This document shows positions 17,119-26,583 of a stretch of DNA of 64,000 bases, one piece after another. Made by a program: the position numbers and the translations under genes. Source of the DNA: Halovibrio salipaludis (lineage in GTDB: Bacteria > Pseudomonadota > Gammaproteobacteria > Pseudomonadales > Oleiphilaceae); contig NZ_NSKD01000002.1 in assembly GCF_002286965.1 (NCBI RefSeq), positions 124,001-188,000 of the forward strand, written 5' to 3'. Position 1 is the stretch's first letter, and every line of letters starts with the position of its first letter. Under the pieces are notes generated by a model that did not search any database, was not told where the DNA came from, and saw only the letters and a program-made list of their open reading frames with translations.

Positions 17119-18546
17119 ATGAGTGGCAAGACACTGTACGACAAACTCTGGGATGCCCATCTGGTGAAGGAGCGTGCTGACGGCTCCTGCCTGATCTACA
17201 TCGACCGGCACATGCTGCACGAGGTTACGTCGCCCCAGGCGTTTGAGGGGCTGCGGTTGGCCGGGCGTAAGCCGTGGCGGATTGATGCCAACCTGGCAAC
17301 GGTGGATCACAACGTGCCAACCACCGGGCGTGAGAACGGGGTTGAGGGGATCGAGGACCCGATCTCCCGGACCCAGGTCCAGACGCTGGATGCAAACTGC
17401 AATGAGTTTGGCATTGTTGAGTACGGCATGAGCGATCAGCGCCAGGGGATCGTGCACGTCATCGGCCCGGAACAGGGGGCGACCTTGCCGGGGATGACGG
17501 TGGTGTGCGGGGATTCGCACACGTCCACTCACGGGGCTTTCGGGGCACTGGCGCACGGCATCGGTACCTCCGAGGTGGAGCATGTGCTGGCGACCCAGTG
17601 CCTGGTGCAGAAGAAGTCGAAGAACATGCTGGTGCAGGTCGACGGTGAGCTGAAGCCGGGCATTACGGGCAAGGATGTGATGCTGGCGATCATCGGCAAG
17701 ATCGGTACGGCCGGTGGCACCGGCTACGCGATTGAGTACGCGGGCTCGGCGATCCGCAGCCTCTCCATGGAGGCGCGCATGACCATGTGCAATATGTCCA
17801 TCGAGGCGGGCGCGCGTGCCGGCATGGTGGCGGTGGATGATCGGACCATTGAGTACGTGAAGGATCGACCCATGGCGCCGAAGGGCGAGATGTGGGAGCG
17901 CGCGGTTGCGTCCTGGCGCGAGCTGAAGAGTGACGACGATGCCGAGTTCGACAAGGTGGTTCATCTGGATGCGGCTGATATCGAACCCCAGGTCAGCTGG
18001 GGAACGTCGCCGGAGATGGTGACCAATGTCGGGGATCGTGTCCCGGATCCGGCGAATGAGTCGGATCCCATCAAGCGTGAAGGCATGCAGCGGGCCCTGA
18101 AGTACATGGGGCTGGAACCGAACACCCCGATGACGGGCATCCAGCTTGACCGGATCTTCATCGGCTCTTGTACCAATGCCCGGATTGAGGACCTGCGTGA
18201 AGCGGCGTCCATCCTCAAGGGGCAGACGATTGCATCCACGCTCAAGCAGGCGATGGTCGTGCCCGGCTCCGGTATGGTGAAAGCCCAGGCCGAGAGGGAA
18301 GGGCTGGACCGGATCTTCATTGATGCAGGGTTCGAGTGGCGGGAGCCGGGCTGCTCCATGTGTCTGGGGATGAACCCGGACCAGCTGGGTGAAGGGGAGC
18401 ATTGTGCCTCCACCTCCAACCGGAACTTCGAGGGCCGGCAGGGCTTTGGCGGGCGCACGCACCTGGTGAGCCCGGCTATGGCAGCTGCCGCCGCTATTCA
18501 TGGCCATTTTGTGGATATTTCCGACTACTACGACAGGGCGGGGTGA
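17119..18546 (+). CDS. leuC: 3-isopropylmalate dehydratase large subunit
   Basis: 475 residues from ATG 17119 (GGGAGTAGCGCC upstream); the longer open frame to 17080 is outside the conserved start [10 protein letters not shown]. It isomerises 2- to 3-isopropylmalate in leucine synthesis, as a heterodimer with LeuD. The 4Fe-4S ligands are visible as Cys351 (GSCTNAR), Cys412 and Cys415 (CSMC). Also seen: [39 protein letters not shown]. It is followed by leuD 4 bases after its stop. Confidence 0.98.
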   Translation: MSGKTLYDKLWDAHLVKERADGSCLIYIDRHMLHEVTSPQAFEGLRLAGRKPWRIDANLATVDHNVPTTGRENGVEGIEDPISRTQVQTLDANCNEFGIVEYGMSDQRQGIVHVIGPEQGATLPGMTVVCGDSHTSTHGAFGALAHGIGTSEVEHVLATQCLVQKKSKNMLVQVDGELKPGITGKDVMLAIIGKIGTAGGTGYAIEYAGSAIRSLSMEARMTMCNMSIEAGARAGMVAVDDRTIEYVKDRPMAPKGEMWERAVASWRELKSDDDAEFDKVVHLDAADIEPQVSWGTSPEMVTNVGDRVPDPANESDPIKREGMQRALKYMGLEPNTPMTGIQLDRIFIGSCTNARIEDLREAASILKGQTIASTLKQAMVVPGSGMVKAQAEREGLDRIFIDAGFEWREPGCSMCLGMNPDQLGEGEHCASTSNRNFEGRQGFGGRTHLVSPAMAAAAAIHGHFVDISDYYDRAG

Positions 18547-18550
18547 GATC

Positions 18551-19195
18551 ATGAAGGCATTCACCAGGCACACGGGGCTGGTTGCCCCCATGGATCGGTC
18601 CAATGTCGACACTGACATGATCATCCCCAAGCAGTTCCTCAAGTCGATCAAGCGCACTGGCTTCGGGCCCAACCTGTTCGACGAGCTGCGCTATCTGGAC
18701 GAAGGTCAGCCAGGCAAGGACAACAGTCAACGGCCGCTCAACCCTGAGTTCGTGCTGAACCAGGCGCGTTACCAGGGAGCGAGTGTGCTGCTGACGCGCG
18801 CCAACTTCGGTTGCGGCTCCAGCCGTGAGCACGCGCCCTGGGCGCTGGAGGATTTTGGTTTCCGGGCGATTATCGCCCCGAGTTTTGCCGATATCTTCTA
18901 CAACAACTGCTTTAAAAATGGCCTGTTACCGCTTGTTCTGAAAGAGGAAGAGGTCGACGAGCTGTTCCGTGCGGTGGAGTCCGTCGAGGGCTATGCACTG
19001 ACCGTGGATCTGGAGAACCAGACTGTTGCCACGCCGGACGGTAAGATCTATCACTTCGAGGTGGATGAGTTCCGGCGCCACTGCCTGCTCAACGGCCTCG
19101 ACGATATCGGCGTGACACTTGAGGATGCGGATGCCATCCAGGCCTACGAGGAACGCCGGAAGCAGGAGGCGCCCTGGTTGTTTCCTGCCGGGTGA
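18551..19195 (+). CDS. leuD: 3-isopropylmalate dehydratase small subunit
   Basis: 214 residues from ATG 18551, right after leuC. The long frame upstream lies within leuC. It provides the swivelling domain of the LeuCD isomerase. Motifs: [13 protein letters not shown] near the N-terminus, [15 protein letters not shown], and [22 protein letters not shown] (positions ~100-121). In Pseudomonas a methyltransferase gene lies between leuD and leuB; here that place is taken by a REP pair. Confidence 0.98.
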   Translation: MKAFTRHTGLVAPMDRSNVDTDMIIPKQFLKSIKRTGFGPNLFDELRYLDEGQPGKDNSQRPLNPEFVLNQARYQGASVLLTRANFGCGSSREHAPWALEDFGFRAIIAPSFADIFYNNCFKNGLLPLVLKEEEVDELFRAVESVEGYALTVDLENQTVATPDGKIYHFEVDEFRRHCLLNGLDDIGVTLEDADAIQAYEERRKQEAPWLFPAG

Positions 19196-19215
19196 GTTCC
19201 TGGAAGCTGTTCCGG

Positions 19216-19240
19216 ATTGCCTGCGGGGCAGGCTTCTACA
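19216..19240 (-). repeat. REP-like element, copy 2 (inverted)
   Basis: On the minus strand it begins TGTAGAAGCCTGCCCCGCAG; the stem GCCTGC/GCAGGC encloses CCC. It faces copy 3 across 20 bases, giving an inverted REP pair (BIME-like) in the leuD-leuB gap. Confidence 0.75.
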
Positions 19241-19260
19241 GCAATACATTAGTTTTCATA

Positions 19261-19285
19261 TGTAGGAGCCCGCTTTGCGGACGAT
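19261..19285 (+). repeat. REP-like element, copy 3
   Basis: Begins TGTAGGAGCCCGCTTTGCGG and continues ACGATTTT, with a GCCCGC/GCGGAC stem carrying one mismatch. It forms the second half of the inverted REP pair. Paired REPs can affect mRNA stability and supercoiling, here inside the leu operon. Confidence 0.75.
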
Positions 19286-19334
19286 TTTCGTAATAACCCT
19301 CGAAACTGGATTACTGGACAAGGATCATGATGCT

Positions 19335-20420
19335 ATGACACAGAGAGTACTCTTCCTGCCGGGTGACGGCATCGGCCCGGATATCATCGAGCAGGCACGC
19401 GCGGTTCTTGGGCACGCCAATGAACGGCTTTCGCTGGGACTCGATTTCGATGAGGCGTTGGTCGGCGGTGCCGCCATCGAGGCCGCGGGCACTGCGCTCC
19501 CGGACGACACCATGAGCAGGGCGCGGGAAGCCGGGGGCATCCTGCTGGGCGCTGTGGGCGGCCCCAAGTGGGATCATCTGGAGATGGCCAATCGGCCCGA
19601 GAAGGGGCTGCTGGGCCTGCGCTCCGGCCTGGGTCTTTTCGCCAATCTGCGTCCCGCGTTCCTGTACCCGCAGTTGGCGGAGGCCTCCAGCCTGCGTCCG
19701 GAAGTGGTCAGCGGCCTGGACATCCTGATCGTTCGGGAGCTCACCGGCGGCATCTACTTTGGTCAGCCCCGTGGCGTTGAGACGCTGGAAAGCGGAGAAC
19801 GGGAAGGGATCAATACCTATCGCTACAACGAATCCGAGATCCGGCGCATCGGGCGCGTGGCATTTGAGTCCGCGCGTCAGCGCAACGGACGACTATGTTC
19901 CATCGACAAGGCCAACGTGCTGGAAGTGACCGCGCTGTGGCGTGAGGTAATGGAGGATCTGGCGACGGAGTATCCGGACGTTGAGCTGAGTCACATGTAT
20001 GTGGATAACGCCGCCATGCAGCTGGTGCGCGATCCGAACCAGTTTGACGTGATTGTCACCGGCAATATGTTCGGTGATATCCTGTCTGATGAGGCAGCCA
20101 TGCTGACCGGTTCCATCGGGATGCTGCCCTCGGCGGCGCTGAACGAGAGCAAGCAGGGCATGTACGAACCCTGCCACGGGTCGGCGCCGGATATTGCGGG
20201 CCAGGACAAGGCGAACCCGCTGGCGACGATTCTGTCCGGTGCCATGATGCTGCGGTACAGCTTTGGCATGGAAGGTGCAGCGGGCGCGATCGAAAAAGCG
20301 GTGCAGGACGTGCTGGAACAGGGGCTGCGTACGCCGGATATCCATTTCGAGGGCACGCAGCTGGTTGGCACCCGCGCCATGGGCGAAGCGGTGCTATCGG
20401 CCCTGGACACGCACCTGTAG
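19335..20420 (+). CDS. leuB: 3-isopropylmalate dehydrogenase
   Basis: 361 residues. It oxidises and decarboxylates 3-isopropylmalate with NAD+ to 2-oxoisocaproate. Conserved start [16 protein letters not shown] fixes ATG 19335 (AAGGA lies ~11 bases upstream); 20 residues of open frame upstream fall in the REP region. Signatures: [14 protein letters not shown], the Lys/Tyr active-site region, and [19 protein letters not shown]. The stop codon TAG sits inside REP copy 4. Confidence 0.98.
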   Translation: MTQRVLFLPGDGIGPDIIEQARAVLGHANERLSLGLDFDEALVGGAAIEAAGTALPDDTMSRAREAGGILLGAVGGPKWDHLEMANRPEKGLLGLRSGLGLFANLRPAFLYPQLAEASSLRPEVVSGLDILIVRELTGGIYFGQPRGVETLESGEREGINTYRYNESEIRRIGRVAFESARQRNGRLCSIDKANVLEVTALWREVMEDLATEYPDVELSHMYVDNAAMQLVRDPNQFDVIVTGNMFGDILSDEAAMLTGSIGMLPSAALNESKQGMYEPCHGSAPDIAGQDKANPLATILSGAMMLRYSFGMEGAAGAIEKAVQDVLEQGLRTPDIHFEGTQLVGTRAMGEAVLSALDTHL

Positions 20421-20455
20421 GAGCGGCCATGGCTGCGATCGCCGCAGCCCCGGCG
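20416..20455 (+). repeat. REP-like element, copy 4, containing the leuB stop codon
   Basis: TGTAGGAGCGGCCATGGCTG begins at 20416; its TAG (20418-20420) is the leuB stop. The stem pairs GCGGCC with GGCTGC (one G-U). It is followed by a GC-rich stretch with GCCGCAGCCCCGGCG. It occupies the leuB-asd gap. Confidence 0.65.
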
Positions 20456-20489
20456 AAAAACCCAAGACACTGAAAACAGAGGCGGCACA

Positions 20490-21608
20490 ATGAAGCGAGT
20501 AGGTCTGGTTGGCTGGCGTGGCATGGTCGGATCCGTGCTCATGCAGCGGATGCAGGAAGAGAATAATTTCGCCGGAATCGAGCCGGTGTTCTTCACCACA
20601 TCCCAGGCGGGCAAGCCCGCGCCGGACTTCGGCAAGGAGGCGCCGCCGCTCAAGGATGCCCGGGACATTGATGAACTCAAGGCGATGGACATCATCGTCA
20701 CCTGTCAGGGTGGGGACTATACGAATGAGGTCTATGGCCCCCTCCGCCAGTCAGGCTGGAATGGTTACTGGATTGACGCCGCCTCCGCCCTGCGGATGGA
20801 GGATGAATCGGTGATTGTTCTGGACCCGGTGAATCGTGGCGTGATTGACCGGGCTCTGGATGCCGGGCAGCGTGATTTCATCGGCGGTAACTGCACGGTC
20901 AGCCTCATGCTGATGGGCATTGGGGCCCTGTTTGATCATGATCTGGTGGAATGGATCAGCCCCATGACCTACCAGGCCGCCTCTGGCTCCGGCGCCAAGC
21001 ACATGCGGGAGCTGCTGGATCAGATGGGGGCGCTTAACGGCGCCGTATCCGATCTTCTGGCGGATCCTTCCTCGGCGATCCTGGAGATTGACCGGCAGGT
21101 GACCTCGACCATGCGCAGTTCCGAGTTCCCCACGGAGAATTTCGGTGTGCCCCTGGCGGGCAGCCTGATTCCCTGGCTCGACAAGCCCATGCCCTCCGGC
21201 CAGAGTAAGGAGGAATGGAAAGCGGGCGCGGAGAGCAACAAGATCCTCGGGCGTACTGATAACCCGATCCCGATTGATGGCACCTGTGTTCGCGTGGGCG
21301 CCATGCGCAGTCACAGCCAGGCGCTGACCATCAAGCTTCGCAGGGACGTTCCGCTCGCGGATATCGAAGCCATGCTCCGGGAGCACAGTGAGTGGTGCGA
21401 GGTGGTACCCAATGAGCAGCAGGCCAGTATGGAAAAGCTGAGCCCGGCTTATGCCACCGGCAGCCTGACGGTTCCGGTCGGTCGGCTGCGCAAGCTGGCC
21501 ATGGGCGGGGAGTATCTCAACGCCTTCACCGTGGGCGACCAGCTGCTGTGGGGGGCGGCTGAACCGCTGCGGCGTATGCTGGCCATCCTGCTTGAGCGTG
21601 ATGGCTGA
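20490..21608 (+). CDS. asd: Aspartate-semialdehyde dehydrogenase
   Basis: 372 residues, the length of the gammaproteobacterial Asd type. It reduces aspartyl phosphate to the semialdehyde, the branch point toward Lys/diaminopimelate, Met and Thr. The start [21 protein letters not shown] is the NADP-binding loop. The nucleophile is Cys135 in GGNCTVS, the same number as in E. coli. AGAGGCGGCACA precedes the ATG. Pseudomonas carries asd at the same place, after leuB. Confidence 0.97.
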   Translation: MKRVGLVGWRGMVGSVLMQRMQEENNFAGIEPVFFTTSQAGKPAPDFGKEAPPLKDARDIDELKAMDIIVTCQGGDYTNEVYGPLRQSGWNGYWIDAASALRMEDESVIVLDPVNRGVIDRALDAGQRDFIGGNCTVSLMLMGIGALFDHDLVEWISPMTYQAASGSGAKHMRELLDQMGALNGAVSDLLADPSSAILEIDRQVTSTMRSSEFPTENFGVPLAGSLIPWLDKPMPSGQSKEEWKAGAESNKILGRTDNPIPIDGTCVRVGAMRSHSQALTIKLRRDVPLADIEAMLREHSEWCEVVPNEQQASMEKLSPAYATGSLTVPVGRLRKLAMGGEYLNAFTVGDQLLWGAAEPLRRMLAILLERDG

Positions 21609-21659
21609 TTCCTGAATGCAGCGTCCCGGTCTGGCGTGAACCGGGGCGCATTCCCGCCA

Positions 21660-21682
21660 GCCGGGCGCCTCCAGTGCCCGGC
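21660..21682 (+). terminator. Stem-loop after asd
   Basis: GCCGGGC (21660-21666), nine-base loop, GCCCGGC (21676-21682), followed by GATTTATTG. The T-run is poor, so it may be a weak terminator or a stabilising 3' hairpin. Confidence 0.45.
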
Positions 21683-21688
21683 GATTTA

Positions 21689-21717
21689 TTGCGTAATTCG
21701 CAGTTATCAACAATACT
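21689..21717 (+). promoter_or_regulatory. Candidate fimV promoter
   Basis: TTGCGT (21689-21694), 17-base spacer, AATACT (21712-21717), in an AT-rich stretch between the asd hairpin and fimV. Both hexamers match only four of six. Confidence 0.3.
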
Positions 21718-21807
21718 TCCGCTTAACTTCATAATTACAGGTCTATTTCCGTAATCTGCGCGGAATCCGTGGACGGCTGCCTGACGAGAACGGGGAAAGG
21801 AAACGGC

Positions 21808-24800
21808 ATGAAAGTACGCAAACTGGCGGTGGCGCTCGCCCTGGCGGGTGGGCTTGGATCAGGTCTGGCTCAGGCGCTCGGCATGGGCGAGGGTCGAATA
21901 CTGACGAACCTGAATGAACCGCTGCGGGCCGAGATCGAGCTGAGTGAGCCGGGCGATCTGTCCGCAGACCAGATCCGGGTATCGCTGGCACCGGAGTCCG
22001 CATTTGAGCGGGCCGGGCTTCGTCGCATGGATGTTCTCCATGATCTGGATTTTGACGTGATCGAATCCGATGGCGGGTTCCGGATTAACGTTACCTCTGA
22101 GGACCCCATCCGGGAGCCATTCCTGAACTTTCTCGTGGAGCTTACCTGGCCGAATGGGCGGCTGTTGCGTGAATATTCCTTCCTGGTGGACCCGCCTTCC
22201 CGTGATCCCGGCCAGGAAGCGATTGGCCCGAGTGCGGAAACCGGTAGCGGGGATACCCGGACACGTGAACAGGCCGCTCCGGATTCCCGGAGTGAGCGCA
22301 GTCAGCCGGAAAGTGCAGCTGCGGCTGCGGGCGACTCCCCTGATGAATACGGACCCACTGGTGCCAATGACACCCTCTGGGGTATCGCCGGCGAGGTCAG
22401 CCCCTCCAGCGACCTGAGCCGTCATCAGGTGATGCTGGCGATCCAGGAAGCCAACCCGAATGCCTTCAGCAACAACAACATCAACCAGCTGCGCCGCGGA
22501 CGCGTCCTGCGCATCCCCTCCGAAGAGGCCATGCGTTCCCGCTCCAGGCAGGAGGCGATCCAACAGGTAACGGCGCAGAACAGGCGGCACCAGCAGGCCA
22601 GCCAGGGTCAGGGGGAAACCGCCTCCGCCCCTGAAGCCGGGCAGACTGGCGGAACGGATCAATCCCAGCAGGCTGGCGCCGCAGGGCAGCAACCATCATC
22701 CGGTGAGAGTGGTGATGAGCTGCGGATCCTGGTAGCGGACGGTGAGAACAGTTCCGGCGACGGCACCATGGCCGGCATGGGCGACGGTGAGGGAGATGAA
22801 CGCCTTGCCGCTGCCCTGGAGGAGCTCGAGCGGGCGGAACGGGATCGCGAAGAGCTGTCCGATCGCCTTAAGGATCTTGAGGAACAGCTGGACACCATGA
22901 GCCAGTTGATTGAACTCAAGGACGACCAGCTTGCAGAGATGGAGCAACGGCTTGCCGAAGCGCGGGAGAGTGAGGCGTCCGGTGATACGGAATCGGAAGA
23001 CGCTGGCGGTACCGACGATGATCAAACCGCAGCGGATGGTGCGACTGGCACCGGAAGCGGTCAGGCCTCTGGTGGGGAGACCACGGAAGGGGATTCCAGG
23101 AAGGATGCGGTCGCTTCAGAGGAATCCGCCGAGGAGTCCATCGCTGAATCGGACACCGCTGAGTCAGGTTCCGGGGAAGCGGGCGCTGATGACGATGAGT
23201 CTGATCCGGCTGCAGCGGCGGGCTCTGGCGGTGAGCCGGATGATGGCGACACCGCGACACAGCCTGATCCGGAACAGACACAGAGCCAGGGTGCTCCCAC
23301 GAGTGCCGGCGATGTTGTTCAGCGTGTGATCAATGATCCCCGTTATCAGATCGGTGCGGGGGTACTGGGCATCGCGTTGCTGGGGCTTCTCTGGGGCCTG
23401 GCACGGCGCAATGCCGCGCGGGAACAGGCTTTCTACGACCAGCTGAAGGATGTTTCCGAGACCCCGGACGAACCGGTTGAGGCTGAGGAAACACTGGATC
23501 TGGATGCAGCTGGCGATGAAGCGGGTGCTGAGGCACCCGGTGAAGAGGCGGCACCACGCAGCGAAGGCAGCGAGGATGCGCTGGCCGAGGCGGATGTTTA
23601 CCTGGCCTATGGTCGTCACGGCCAGGCTGCCCGGCATCTTGAGCAGGCTATTTCTTCCGAGCCCAGTCGCGTGGATCTGCGGCTGAAACTGCTCGGGGTC
23701 TACGCCGACGCCGGTGAGTCAGAGAATTTCGAAAAGCAGTATCGCGAACTCAGTGCCTTCAATGACGACGAGGCCATCGAGCAGGCTGATGCCCTGCGCA
23801 GCCGTTTGGATGCCGCTGACGAGGATCTCAGCATCGAGGATCTGACCGAACAGCTGAAGACTGGTACTGGCCCTGATACGGAGGCTGGCGGGCCATCCCC
23901 TGCGGATGACGAGTCGCTTGAGGACGAGGGCTTTGACTTCAGTGCCCTTGAGGATGTTGACGATCTGCTGGACGAATCCTGCGCCCCGGAAAGCACCGGC
24001 ACCAGCCACGCTGAAAAGGGCGAGGATGAGGAACTGCAGTCCGAGGAATTCAGTCTCGACTTCGATCTTGGCGAGGAGGAAACCCCGGCTGAATCGGGAA
24101 CGGCAGGCGCCAGCGGAGAGGCCGGGGAAACCGGGGATGCCCCAGAGTCGGAAGAGGATGTGGCCGATCTCGGGTTCTCCATGGATGATCTGGAGCTGGA
24201 GGAGCCGGGCGAACCGGAAGAAGAGTCCGTGCCGGAACTGGATACGGAGGCTGAGGCAGCCGAGCAACCCGCGCCTGAAACCGGTGACGCCACTGAACAG
24301 GCGAGCGATGCGGATACGGAGCTGAGCCTGGATGATCTGGATCTTGATCTGGACACCGGGGAAGAGCCGGCGGAAACCGCTTCCGAGGCACCTTCCGGAA
24401 CGGATTTTGATGATTCCTTCCTGGAAGAGCTGGATGCGGAACTTGATCGGGTGACCGAAGGTGAAGAAGCCGAGGCTGGAGAGTCCGGGGAGACAGAGCC
24501 AGCCGGCCCGGCGGGAGAGACTGCCACACAGGAAAGTGATGACGAACTGGATGACCTGAGCCTGGATGTTTCGGATGAGGATCTTGAGCTTGCTGAAGAG
24601 GTGGCTCAGGAGGGCGTTGGCGAAGAACCCGAAGCGCCCGGGGAAACCAGCGAGTCTTCCGGCGGCGAGGAGGAAGCTCCCGCCGATCAGCTCGAAGAGA
24701 GTCTGATGGACTCGGAGATGGAGGACCTCGGTGCCGAGAGCGCGCTCTCCGACGAGGAGCTGGCTGCTCTTGAGGGTGAGGAATCACAGGCATCCCAGGG

Positions 24801-25044
24801 ACACCAGGAAGAGACGGGCGATATGGAGTCAGGTGACACGTCCACTGGATCGGAAGACAGTGACAGTGATGATGAGTTCGACTTCCTCGAGGGCACGGAT
24901 GAAGCCGGCACCAAGCTGGATCTGGCCCGGGCCTATGTGGAGATGGGGGATGCGGACGGCGCACGGGACATCCTGGAAGAGGTTGCCCGTGAAGGCAGTG
25001 AGGAACAGCAGCAGGAAGCCCAGCGGCTTCTCAGCGAACTCTGA
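21808..25044 (+). CDS. fimV: FimV/HubP polar landmark protein
   Basis: 1078 residues from ATG 21808 (AAAGGAAACGGC upstream), starting with a signal peptide. Layout: N-terminal periplasmic FimV domain (GEGRILTNLNEPLRAEIEL), LysM-type peptidoglycan-binding domain around residues 185-235 (ANDTLWGIA ... LRRGRVLRIPS), coiled coil (~330-390), one membrane helix (~513-535, QIGAGVLGIALLGLLWGLA), TPR-like part (~590-645), a very long Asp/Glu-rich region, and the conserved C-terminal FimV repeat (LDLARAYVEMGDADGARDIL). It organises the cell pole for type IV pili, chemotaxis and chromosome origin. The acidic part is unusually rich (SEE/DDL repeats). Confidence 0.93.
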   Translation: MKVRKLAVALALAGGLGSGLAQALGMGEGRILTNLNEPLRAEIELSEPGDLSADQIRVSLAPESAFERAGLRRMDVLHDLDFDVIESDGGFRINVTSEDPIREPFLNFLVELTWPNGRLLREYSFLVDPPSRDPGQEAIGPSAETGSGDTRTREQAAPDSRSERSQPESAAAAAGDSPDEYGPTGANDTLWGIAGEVSPSSDLSRHQVMLAIQEANPNAFSNNNINQLRRGRVLRIPSEEAMRSRSRQEAIQQVTAQNRRHQQASQGQGETASAPEAGQTGGTDQSQQAGAAGQQPSSGESGDELRILVADGENSSGDGTMAGMGDGEGDERLAAALEELERAERDREELSDRLKDLEEQLDTMSQLIELKDDQLAEMEQRLAEARESEASGDTESEDAGGTDDDQTAADGATGTGSGQASGGETTEGDSRKDAVASEESAEESIAESDTAESGSGEAGADDDESDPAAAAGSGGEPDDGDTATQPDPEQTQSQGAPTSAGDVVQRVINDPRYQIGAGVLGIALLGLLWGLARRNAAREQAFYDQLKDVSETPDEPVEAEETLDLDAAGDEAGAEAPGEEAAPRSEGSEDALAEADVYLAYGRHGQAARHLEQAISSEPSRVDLRLKLLGVYADAGESENFEKQYRELSAFNDDEAIEQADALRSRLDAADEDLSIEDLTEQLKTGTGPDTEAGGPSPADDESLEDEGFDFSALEDVDDLLDESCAPESTGTSHAEKGEDEELQSEEFSLDFDLGEEETPAESGTAGASGEAGETGDAPESEEDVADLGFSMDDLELEEPGEPEEESVPELDTEAEAAEQPAPETGDATEQASDADTELSLDDLDLDLDTGEEPAETASEAPSGTDFDDSFLEELDAELDRVTEGEEAEAGESGETEPAGPAGETATQESDDELDDLSLDVSDEDLELAEEVAQEGVGEEPEAPGETSESSGGEEEAPADQLEESLMDSEMEDLGAESALSDEELAALEGEESQASQGHQEETGDMESGDTSTGSEDSDSDDEFDFLEGTDEAGTKLDLARAYVEMGDADGARDILEEVAREGSEEQQQEAQRLLSEL

Positions 25045-25050
25045 TCTGCC

Positions 25051-25893
25051 GTGCTGCAGGACCCCGTTGAGCTGACGACGGCGATCGCGGCTGGCCCCGG
25101 GCGTATTGGCCTGGTTGTCGAATACGATGGTGGTGGCTTCCATGGTTGGCAGGATCAGAAAAGCAGTATCCGGACCATCGGGGGCACTCTGGCGGCCGCT
25201 GTCTCCAGGGTGGCGAATGAACCTGTAGAGCCAGTCTGTGCCGGGCGTACGGATTCAGGCGTTCACGCCTGCTACCAGCTTGTGCACTTTGATACGGGGG
25301 CCTCGCGCGCCATCCGCTCGTGGGTTCTGGGCATCAACAGTGCTCTGCCGGCCGACATCCGCGTTCACTGGGCCGGCAATGTGGCATCGGATTTCAGTGC
25401 ACGCTTTACTGCCCACTCCCGCCGTTACCGGTACGTGATGCTGGACACGCCAACACCTCCGGCACTGCTGCGCGGGCGTGTGGCGTGGACCCATACGCGA
25501 CTCGACGCGGATGCCATGCATCAGGCGGCACAGCACCTTCCCGGTGAACAGGATTTTTCCGCCTTCCGCGCCGCCGGCTGTCAGGCCAACAGCCCCTGGC
25601 GCTGCATTGAGGCGGCCGCGGTTTACCGGGAAGGGCCCTTTCTGGTGCTGGATATTACGGCCAATGCCTTTCTCCATCACATGGTGCGCAATATCGCCGG
25701 GACCCTGATGGCCGTGGGTCACGGTGAACGCTCCCCGGACTGGGTCGCCGAGCTGCTGTATCAGCGGGATCGCCGCTTGGCCGGTATCACTGCCCCGCCC
25801 CAGGGGCTCTACCTGGTCGATGTCGGCTATCCGGAGCAGTGCGGGGTGCCCCGGCCCAGGCTGGGCCCCTGGTGGCTTTCCGGGAACCTCTGA
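25051..25893 (+). CDS. truA: tRNA pseudouridine(38-40) synthase
   Basis: 280 residues starting at GTG 25051. It converts U38-U40 of the anticodon arm to pseudouridine. The catalytic Asp68 lies in CAGRTDSGVHA; FHHMVRNIAGTL-like FLHHMVRNIAGTL near the C-terminus is another family motif. It starts 6 bases after fimV stops, the order found in Pseudomonas. The GTG start gives about 17 residues before the conserved IGLVVEYDG. Confidence 0.96.
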   Translation: MLQDPVELTTAIAAGPGRIGLVVEYDGGGFHGWQDQKSSIRTIGGTLAAAVSRVANEPVEPVCAGRTDSGVHACYQLVHFDTGASRAIRSWVLGINSALPADIRVHWAGNVASDFSARFTAHSRRYRYVMLDTPTPPALLRGRVAWTHTRLDADAMHQAAQHLPGEQDFSAFRAAGCQANSPWRCIEAAAVYREGPFLVLDITANAFLHHMVRNIAGTLMAVGHGERSPDWVAELLYQRDRRLAGITAPPQGLYLVDVGYPEQCGVPRPRLGPWWLSGNL

Positions 25894-25950
25894 GACTTGG
25901 TCTGTGGGGCCGCGGGCGCTATCCTGTGCGTTTTGGCGCAGGAGGTGGTC

Positions 25951-26583
25951 TTGCCACGCACCCGGATCAAGATCTGCGGCATCACCCGCGAAGAGGACGC
26001 CGTAGCAGCGGCGCAGGCCGGCGTGGATGCCATTGGGTTGGTCTTCCACCCTGAAAGCCCGCGTCATGTCACCTTGGAACAGGCTCAACGGATCCGCGCG
26101 GCACTGCCCCCGTTCGTGACCACAGTGGGGCTTTTTGTGAATGCCTCTGAGTCGCTGGTCCGGGAGGCGCTGTCAAAAGTGCCGCTGGATCTGCTGCAGT
26201 TCCACGGGGATGAATCAGCCGAATTCTGCTCGGGTTTCGGGCACCCATGGATACGTGCGGTCAGGGTTCGGGATTCCCGGGTGGTTGCCGCAGCCGAGAG
26301 TACCTATGATAGAGCGTTCGGCCTGCTTGCCGACGCTTACAGTGAGGACCGCTACGGCGGTACCGGCAAAACCTTCAACTGGGACTGGCTGCCGGAGACA
26401 CGGAAACTGCCCCTGATTCTGGCCGGTGGTCTGACGCCGGATAATGTGGGTGAGGCGGTGCGCCGTGTCCGCCCCTGGGCTGTGGATGTCAGCGGCGGTG
26501 TCGAGTCGGCGCCGGGTATCAAGAGTTCCCAGCGCATCAATGAATTCGTCCGGGAGGTTACCCTGACCCATGAAACTGACTGA
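25951..26583 (+). CDS. trpF: Phosphoribosylanthranilate isomerase
   Basis: 210 residues from TTG 25951, chosen because a strong AGGAGG (25940-25945) sits five bases upstream and the length fits the family. A longer frame to 25897 would overlap the untranslated gap. It catalyses the third committed step of tryptophan synthesis. Catalytic Cys9 is in KICGIT, and the Asp is in VDVSGGVES near 165-175. It is followed directly by trpB, whose ATG overlaps its end by 14 bases. Confidence 0.95.
   Translation: MPRTRIKICGITREEDAVAAAQAGVDAIGLVFHPESPRHVTLEQAQRIRAALPPFVTTVGLFVNASESLVREALSKVPLDLLQFHGDESAEFCSGFGHPWIRAVRVRDSRVVAAAESTYDRAFGLLADAYSEDRYGGTGKTFNWDWLPETRKLPLILAGGLTPDNVGEAVRRVRPWAVDVSGGVESAPGIKSSQRINEFVREVTLTHETD

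Noticed and set aside
17059-18672. 537-residue minus-strand frame opposite leuC
   Set aside because: Shadow frame. LeuC on the + strand is complete with all three Fe-S cysteines.
25894-25950. Longer trpF start at 25897
   Set aside because: The TTG at 25951 has an AGGAGG five bases away and gives the normal family length; the 18 extra residues are not family-like.
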